Under the pieces are notes generated by a model. The model did not search any database, was not told the origin of the DNA, and was given only the letters and a program-made list of their open reading frames with translations. DNA of 64,000 nt from Mycteria americana (taxonomy: Eukaryota > Chordata > Aves > Ciconiiformes > Ciconiidae). Position numbers and translations under genes: made by a program. This document shows, piece by piece, positions 57,881-64,000 of the stretch. Position 1 is the first letter of the stretch. Each line of letters begins with the position of its first letter. Where the stretch lies: assembly GCF_035582795.1 (NCBI RefSeq), contig NC_134366.1, positions 139,834,756 to 139,898,755 on the forward strand. The letters run 5' to 3'.

Positions 57881-58940
57881 ATTTCTGTAGGGCTATGTTT
57901 TTGAGAGGTTGGGTTTCCCTTCAGCTCACCATACAAAAATAATAATTGTGTAGATGGAGAAGGGAGGACGGCTGGGGAAGCTGTGCTGCCCGCAGAGCTG
58001 CCTGTCACGGCACAGCGGCTTTTTATTTGGAAGGCCACTTAAGGCTTATGACTGTGGCTCTTAGAGCTGATGCTGTGAATGCCTACCTGTGCTCTTAAAA
58101 TCGCCCACGGAGGCACCGGCCCTGACACATCACTACATATGCACAGGAAGAAGGGAAATCAGTGGAACTCGGAGCAGCAAAGAATTATCCAGTGTAAAAA
58201 AGGTGTAGGCAGCTGGGGATAACAAATGCCGAGCTCTGCGTTTGCTGGTTTTCTTTGTTGCCTGTTGGCAGCACGCAGAGGTGCTAGGTAGCACTGAAGG
58301 ATGGTATTGAGAATGCTTTGGATTTCAGTTGCAGCTGTATCAACGTTGGTTTTTGTAAAATAGTATTACTTTATGCTAATACAGAAGCTTGTATCACTTG
58401 ATCTCATTAAAACTATTATAAAAGGGGGTAATTAAAATCAGCACGCAGATGCACAATAAAACACCTACATCTGCTGAAGGAAGAGGACCCCAAACTTTCT
58501 GCATTTTCTCCCCAAACTTTTGAACTCGAATTTCTGCTAAAGCCGAGAGGCAGCGTTCACAAAGTTCCAACAACTTTTCTGAAAACTGGCGGCTGCACAG
58601 GGAAGAAAGCGCAGCGTAGCGCTTGGGCACGCGGCTGCAGATGGGCAGAGACAGCGGGATGGGTCCTGCCCACCCACGCGTGGGAAATCGCAGGGGCACG
58701 CTCTGCTCCTCGTCCTCCGGAGCTGGCAGGTGCCCAGGAGCGGGCTGCTGCCGGCGCTGGGTGTCGGCTGGCGGCAGGGTGACCATCTACAGGAAGCGTC
58801 AGTTGTTCTCTCACGGAAGAAAATACTTTCCGCATGCTGGTACTTCTGAGTTCCCAGTTCAGTCAGTGGTTGGTTAGATATTAACAGCCTCTCTATTTGG
58901 CTGACAGACCAAAAAAAACCATCGGGGTTTTGCTTCAGCA
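57881..58940. other. Spacer between the two CpG islands
   Basis: Mixed-composition sequence with no exon or repeat I can support. Confidence 0.6.
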
Positions 58941-59222
58941 TTTCTCACAGCTCAGCAGAGAAACCTGAGGCACGCAGGCCTCGGGGAACCTGCGGGGACC
59001 CCGGCGGCTCCCGGCAGCTCGCCGCTTCTGTGAGTCTCTGGCCGTGAGCACGAACCTTAACGCTCGTTCGTGCTCTTGTGACCCACGCTCCGGCATCGTC
59101 AGGGCCGCTGCAGGCCTGCCCTGACACACCGCTACCCTCCGGCCAGCAAAGCCCGCGGGCTCCGGCCGCCGGCCGCCCGAGCCTGGCCTCTGCCGAGCCG
59201 CCCACCGCCACGGCCGCTGCCT

Positions 59223-59233
59223 CAAGATGGCGC
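59223..59233 (+). promoter_or_regulatory. YY1-type site
   Basis: CAAGATGGCGC matches the YY1 promoter consensus (AAGATGGCGGC type), which is usually found at or just after transcription starts. It lies about 30 bp from a ZNF143-like site, which suggests a start site here, about 770 bp upstream of the RDH10 start codon. Confidence 0.5.
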
Positions 59234-59260
59234 TCGGGCGGGAGGCGCGCGGGGCGCTGC

Positions 59261-59279
59261 GCACCCTGGGACATGTAGT
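59261..59279 (-). promoter_or_regulatory. ZNF143/THAP11-type site
   Basis: The minus strand reads ACTACATGTCCCAGGGTGC, close to the ZNF143 (SBS) consensus ACTACAATTCCCAGAATGC. Such sites mark CpG-island promoters, often bidirectional ones. Confidence 0.55.
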
Positions 59280-59578
59280 CCGCACGGCCGCGCCGCAGGC
59301 GGGTCTCTGCCCGGCCCCGGCCGCTGGGAGCCGCTGGGAGCCGCCGGGACGCCCGCCCCTGAGCGGCGCGGAGCACCGGCCGGGCCCGTTCCCGTCGGGC
59401 GAGGCCTGGCACGGCCGCGGGACCCTCCCCCGGCGGCGGGGCGGAGGGGGGCGGCCCCAGCGAGGGGGGCGAGGAGGGGCCGCGGCGGGGCGGGGGGGTC
59501 CCGGGAATGCGGGGCGGGCTGGGCCGGCCCAGGGGAGGGCTGGGGAGCCCGGGGGAGGGGCTCGGCCGCCCGGCCCGC

Positions 59579-59588
59579 CCTATATAGG
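59579..59588 (+). promoter_or_regulatory. RDH10: TATA box that is also a perfect CArG box, RDH10 promoter
   Basis: CCTATATAGG is palindromic. It fits both a TATA element (TATATAG, 59581-59587) and the SRF consensus CC(A/T)6GG. It follows GC boxes and lies about 410 bp upstream of the RDH10 start codon, so transcription should start near 59610 with a leader of about 380 nt. Use in vivo is inferred. Confidence 0.55.
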
Positions 59589-59604
59589 GGGTCGAGCGAG
59601 CAAG

Positions 59605-59703
59605 ATGCTCACTGCCAGTAGCGGGGCCGCGGGCGCGCGGGGACGGGGAGGCGGCGGGCGGGCAGGCAGCGCCGTGTCCGGGCTCCTTCCGTGGCGTGTG
59701 TGA
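59605..59703 (+). other. Possible upstream ORF in the RDH10 leader
   Basis: ATG at 59605 opens a 32-codon frame (MLTASSGAAGARG at its start) ending in TGA before the RDH10 start codon. If transcription starts about 30 bp after the TATA box, this ATG would lie just upstream of the start site. It matters only for transcripts that start further upstream. Confidence 0.3.
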
Positions 59704-59992
59704 CTGACGCGGGGCCGCGGCGGCGCCCGGCTCCGAGTGCGAGCGGCGCGGAGAGGGGGAGCCCGGCCCCGGGCGGCGCAGCGGGACCCTCAGCAGCGGG
59801 AGCGGAGTCTCCTTTCCTGCCCGCAGCGGGAGGTCCCGGGCAGGGGCGGCCCCAGGTGGGGGAGCCGGGCGGCGAGCAGGAGCCGCCTCCGCCGCGGGGA
59901 GGCTCCGCGCCGCCGGCGTCCGTCCCCTCCGGGCTCCGCGGGCGGCCGTGCCGGGACGCGCGGGTCCCCCCGCGCAGCCGGGGTCCGGCAGC

Positions 59993-60281
59993 ATGAACAT
60001 CCTGCTGGAGCTCTTCGTGGTGACTTTCAGAGTGCTGTGGGCTTTCGTGCTGGCCGCGGCCAAGTGGCTGGTGCGGCCCAAGGAGAAGAGCGTGGCGGGG
60101 CAGGTGTGCCTGATCACCGGGGCGGGCAGCGGCCTGGGCCGCCTCTTCGCCCTGGAGTTTGCCCGGCGCCGGGCGCTGCTGGTGCTGTGGGACATCAACA
60201 CGCAGAGTAACGAGGAGACGGCGGGCATGGTGCGCCACATCTACCGGGAGATGGCCGAGGCGGCCGCCGCCGCCCCCAGAG
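59993..60281 (+). CDS. RDH10: RDH10 coding exon 1 (residues 1-96)
   Basis: It runs from the ATG to the donor CAGAG|GTAAGC, 289 nt, phase 1. It ends in an Ala-rich run ([10 protein letters not shown]) where mammalian RDH10 has a different acidic/Ala-rich linker. Confidence 0.96.
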
Positions 60282-61080
60282 GTAAGCGGCGGCCTGCCGG
60301 GGCGGGCTCCCCGAGCTGTCCCCGCCGCCCGGCCCGGGCCCGGGCGCTGCCCCTCGCCTCTCACCTGCCCAGCCGCCGGCCCTGCCCCGGCCCAGGGAAG
60401 AGTTAGCCGAGGCTGCGTGCCCGGCGGGTCCCAGCCCGGACCCGGTCTCACCTGCGGCGGGCAGGTGGGAGCGGCTCCGGGCTGGAGCCCGCCGGGCGCA
60501 GGGGTGTCAAACGCCCTGTCAGTGCCTCTGCCAGCCGGGGCCGGCCTTGTGCCCGGGCTCCGCGATGGGTGAGCGGTGGAGACCTGCTTCGTGTAGTCTT
60601 GGGCTCCAACAGCGGCTTTAAAACCTGCAGCTTTTTTAAAACACTTTGGCAGCAATAGCAAATAGACGAGTGCTTGTCTACTGTAGTGACACCAAAGTAA
60701 ATAAGAAGTTTTACTGTAACGGAAATGCATTTGCTGTTTCCACTCGACTACTTGTTTGAATGTCAAAATACAAGTAAGAACTTTATTTTCCTCCCCCCCT
60801 CCCCCCCCTCCCCCCCCCGTTCTCTTGTCTGTATTCCTTAGTAGCTGGAGATGGAGAAAAAGATGTGCTGCCCCATTGCAACCTGCAGGTTTACACATAC
60901 ACCTGTGATGTGGGCAAAAGAGAAAATGTCTACTCGACAGCTGAGAGGGTCCGCAAGGAGGTTGGCGAGGTGTCTGTCCTGGTTAACAATGCTGGTGTGG
61001 TCTCCGGGCACCATCTTCTGGAGTGTCCTGATGAGCTTATTGAGAGGACCATGATGGTCAACTGTCACGCACACTTCTGG
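59993..61080 (+). CDS. RDH10: Retinol dehydrogenase 10, N-terminal exons 1-2 (gene runs off the window)
   Basis: Exons 59993-60281 and 60842-61080 encode residues 1-176 of RDH10, a membrane-associated SDR (SDR16C family) that oxidises all-trans-retinol to retinaldehyde with NAD(P)+. This is the first, rate-limiting step of retinoic acid synthesis in embryos. Residues 3-27 are a hydrophobic N-terminal anchor ([20 protein letters not shown]). The Rossmann cofactor motif TGAGSGLG is at 42-49, Asp67 ends strand beta-2 (VLWDIN), Cys118-Asp119 follow, the NNAG motif is at 145-148, and the catalytic-tetrad Asn is probably Asn170. The Tyr-x3-Lys active site lies in a later exon outside the window. 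Sequence is almost identical to mammalian RDH10 except for an Ala-rich linker at about residues 87-104. The start ATG is the first with the family N-terminus (MNI). Confidence 0.96.
60282..60841 (+). other. RDH10 intron 1 (560 bp)
   Basis: It is GC-rich at the start. Its end holds an unusual C-rich tract (60790-60818) followed by GTTCTCTTGTCTGTATTCC and the acceptor TTAG. Confidence 0.93.
60790..60818 (+). repeat. C-tract in the 3' end of RDH10 intron 1
   Basis: Runs of 7, 8 and 9 C separated by single T. The opposite strand carries matching G-runs able to form G-quadruplex structures. It lies 24-52 bp before exon 2 and may serve as pyrimidine tract and PCBP/hnRNP K target. Confidence 0.7.
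60842..61080 (+). CDS. RDH10: RDH10 coding exon 2 (residues 97-176)
   Basis: The acceptor TTCCTTAG precedes 239 nt from [20 protein letters not shown] through [20 protein letters not shown] to MVNCHAHFW. It ends exactly at a codon border at TGG|GTAACT. The frame stays open 69 bp into the intron, which is not coding. Confidence 0.96.
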
Positions 61081-64000
61081 GTAACTATAAACTCCTTTCT
61101 GTTGCCCTTTTTGTCAGTTAATTTTGGGAAATTAGCTGCTGTTGCTTAACGCCTGTCTCTTTGAGTTTTGGACTTGCTCCCTTTCATTTGCAAGCTCACC
61201 ACTCTGTGGGTTTCTCATTTTTAACTTGCTGTTCTGTTTAACAGGAATGGTGGGTATTAAAATTATTAAGAAATAGTTTTAAATCAGCTATATCCTCCTA
61301 GAATCCAGAGTTCTAAGTCTGGTGCCCTTTTCTGTAGCCCTGGATATGAAATCCTTTGCAAGCATAACCTCTGAATCTGCTTAAAAGTTGTTACTGTTAA
61401 CGAAGGACTTCTCAGCCTTCCTCCCATAGTCTTCTGCCAGCGTGTTAGCAGCCTTAAGATGCTGTTTTAATGATGGTTACAATAGCAAACTTGCACATTT
61501 CTGGAAAAAATACTTAAAACCCCTGCTGGAAATGTTGTTTGAATTGCCTTGGAGGCAAATTGTTCCTTTTGAAGGCTGGGAGGAAAGGCGAAAAAGATTT
61601 CTCAAGAAATCAAGCCAAGAACACTTTTTCAGGAATCCTGCATATTTGTCCTCATAGCTTTCTCTGGGGGCTGACAGTAGAAGTAAGAAAATCTTTAATA
61701 GGGTTTCTGGGGTGATATCGTCTCCATAACTAGCAGATGCTAATCAAGGAGAACAAGCTATGTGATCTTACACTTTTTGTCTGTCTAAACCTTGTTTTCC
61801 TGTGTGGTTTATTTTTAAACCCATGATAGTGTGGAGTTACATAAATTGGAGTGTCAAAGGAGGGCATGATGCACACTTGGGTTAGCATTAGCTGTCAGAC
61901 TGAGCCCATTGTTAGTATTAAAACTGTTCTTTAGTCCTTCAAATAAGGTTATGAAATACACTTGCATAACAATCAAAGGATTAAGCAATCTGGAATATAC
62001 TTCAACTTAAGCCTTCTTTGGCTGGTCTTACCTTTTCATAATAAAATTTTGTAAAATGCCTCATCTTCAAAACTTAGAAGACCCTCCCAAATCAAACTTT
62101 TTTAACATGGAAGTGAAATGCTGTTTCATAACCCTAAAGGAGCCCCTTCAAATCTGTGCTGTGAAACACTTAATGGCAGAGCAGTCTTTTTCCAATGTAT
62201 TGTGAAGCTTGCAGAGAGAGTGCTTAAACTTCAGTGCACACGAGATAATGTGTTTAGAAACTTTTTTTAAACTCTGAAAGTATATTTTAAGGCAATTTGA
62301 AAAGTTCTGAGAAAGCTTATATGACTAAGAGCTCTGTGTGTTCCCCTTCATAAAAGTTAAATTGATGCTTAAGCAAACAGAGATGTGCACTAGATTTAAT
62401 GACTGTTATTGATGTGGTTTAAATGCCGAATTGACAAAGCTTCCAAGAACTCTAAATTATGACATCACCATGAATTAAAATATGGGAGGATCCTAAATTC
62501 TCCAGCTGTTCTTCCTTCAGGCCGAAGTCATACACTTATTTATAACATTGTTTCAGAGACCTTTTTAAAGCACCCTCTGTGTCTTCTGAGTATCTTACAG
62601 TAATAGAAAACTAAACTTAGTCTAGTATTGCTATGATTGGGTTTCCGTAACAGTTTCATTCATTTCTAAATGTTACAGTGTGAAGTGACTTTAAAAAAAA
62701 AAATTACTCCACAAAGGTATAGTTAGATCTGAACTGTGGAACTTGACATCTTGGCTTAAGCTTCTAGGGAGCAGTCAACACCCTTTATATTTAATTGAGG
62801 ATCTGTTCATATGTACACTTCCTGCAGATCCTGTGTCCTGCTTTGCTTTTCCTTTTATTTTTTGCTGTTGGCAAAGCTTTTTTCCCTTGTCTTCCTCTTC
62901 ATGATCCCAGAAAAGGTTGGCTTGACCAACAGTGGGTGGACTTCTATTAAAAGTAATAGTACTTAATTCATGAGATATCATCTGAATCAGCTGATTTGAA
63001 GCCAACTTTTTTGATGCAAGTCAATGCTGACTTAAATAGAACAATGTGTCTAGATGTGTGAAGTCTTATACAGCTAGTCTTTTCCATGTCAGCTAAACTG
63101 GTGGTCCAAAAGCAAAGCTAATACTCTGGAGCATTATGTAGGCTTTTAACTATTCTTGGAGGGTGTTTCATCCAAAAAGCTGTAAATGGATTTTATAAAG
63201 ACATGGATCTTCCATGTAATATTGCTTCAGTAGTTAAGTGTCTGTACTTCCTGGGTTTTTGTTGGTTTTTTTAATGTGTGACAGGGGAAATTCTTCCTCA
63301 TCCCTTGGTCATTAATCAAGCCTCAGTGTGCTTCTATATAAAAACCTAAAATGGGGTTCTAGTACTGCCCCCTTGAAACATCTGAAATAAGATTGATTGC
63401 CTGCTCTTTGTGCACAATGCAGGTGATCTGGGCTTGCTTTGTTAGCAGCTACGATCTGAAGGCTGCCCAACTTCTGCAGTAGGCAGTGACATGAAAGTCT
63501 GTCACTGGTTTGCTGTTGCGACTCCAACTGGGCTGTGTACCGTATCACAAACTGGCAGTCAAGAGAGCCTTAGCAGCATGCCACAGCCTAAACAGATGCT
63601 TTCCATTTTGCTGACATTCATGATTTGTATAATCCTTCCTATGAGTGTTCTATATAAACATGTCACCACTGCATCATGTAGCAATTTCCACAGCATAAAA
63701 TCCACTGCAGTATTAAAAACCTGTTATTTCATGCTGTGATAACTCAAATGCTTCTGATATTGAGAACATAGGGACAAAATCCATTCCCGGTTTGAAATGA
63801 GCCAGCTCTGGTTTACTATAATTTGCAGTTGCATAAAACTGTAGCAGGAGTGTAACACTATCTTTCCTGCCAGTCTGTTGCAAGAATAACAACTTACTTG
63901 GCTGCACTTGTCAATCACTGGAACTGAAGTTCTGCAGACTAAGAAATTTTCTTCCTGTGATATGTTGGGATTCAGATTTGAAAAATCTTAAATCACAGTA
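61081..64000 (+). other. RDH10 intron 2 (partial)
   Basis: AT-rich intronic DNA to the right edge. I searched for the next conserved block of RDH10 (Thr-Lys-Ala-Phe-Leu-Pro, then the Tyr-Cys-Ala-Ser-Lys active site) and did not find it, so exons 3 onward lie beyond the window. Confidence 0.85.

Larger units (their letters stand above)
58940..60600. promoter_or_regulatory. CpG island over the RDH10 promoter and exon 1
   Basis: About 1.6 kb of very CpG-rich DNA with many GC boxes and G-runs (for example 59430-59560), covering the RDH10 promoter, leader, exon 1 and start of intron 1. Open frames of several hundred codons on the minus strand here are composition artefacts. Confidence 0.9.

Noticed and set aside
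57261-57890. 209-codon plus-strand frame upstream of RPL7
   Set aside because: CpG-island composition artefact: low-complexity Arg/Pro/Gly-rich peptide and no splice or homology support.
58945-60898. Minus-strand open frames of about 430 codons over the RDH10 CpG island
   Set aside because: They lie antisense to RDH10 exon 1 in extremely GC-rich DNA, are full of Pro/Arg/Ala/Gly runs, and lack recognisable domains. Stop codons are rare by composition.

Overview
This window is nuclear DNA from a bird. Three things point there: a 5'-truncated CR1 LINE ending in the typical (ATTCTATG)n tail, a solo ERVL-type LTR of a family I know from Neoaves, and the conserved vertebrate linkage of RPL7 and RDH10 (human 8q21.11, avian chromosome 2), with bird-like RPL7 residues. 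I cannot name the species. Genes here are intron-rich, so most long open frames are not genes.

Layout. 1-14.5 kb: AT-rich, no recognised gene, a few isolated exon-like segments. 14.5-24.6 kb, plus strand: a GC-rich promoter-like patch followed by three phase-compatible exons of a 161-aa protein whose last exon resembles human C8orf89. A CR1 3' fragment lies in its long intron (18.7-19.05 kb). 25.2-28.8 kb, plus strand: exon-like pieces that would encode the end of a small single-pass membrane protein, unrecognised and tentative. 28.8-39.6 kb: repeat-rich. It holds a local tandem-plus-inverted duplication (33.4-33.9 kb), a 1.65-kb CR1 with a decayed reverse transcriptase (35.3-36.96 kb), an older CR1 (37.3-38.3 kb) and a 597-bp solo LTR with a 5-bp target-site duplication (39.0-39.6 kb). 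39.6-49.7 kb: unique AT-rich DNA with nothing I can support.

49.7-57.1 kb, minus strand: complete RPL7 (six coding exons, 246 aa) plus a probable non-coding terminal exon 3 kb downstream carrying AATAAA. Its promoter has a 5'TOP tract, an ETS site and an NRF1 site inside a CpG island. 57.1-59.99 kb: about 2.9 kb of CpG-rich DNA between the two start codons of this head-to-head pair, with a YY1 plus ZNF143-type site near 59.25 kb and a TATA/CArG element at 59.58 kb. 59.99 kb to the right edge, plus strand: RDH10 exons 1 and 2 (residues 1-176) and the first 2.9 kb of intron 2. The remaining RDH10 exons lie outside.

Functionally the two certain genes are unrelated: a housekeeping 60S ribosomal protein gene and a developmentally regulated retinol dehydrogenase gene that makes retinaldehyde for retinoic acid synthesis. 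No bacterial-style system, CRISPR array or undescribed defence-type system is present. The most novel items are the C8orf89-like gene model, the tentative membrane-protein exons, the 33.4-33.9 kb duplication, and the putative promoter at 59.25 kb.
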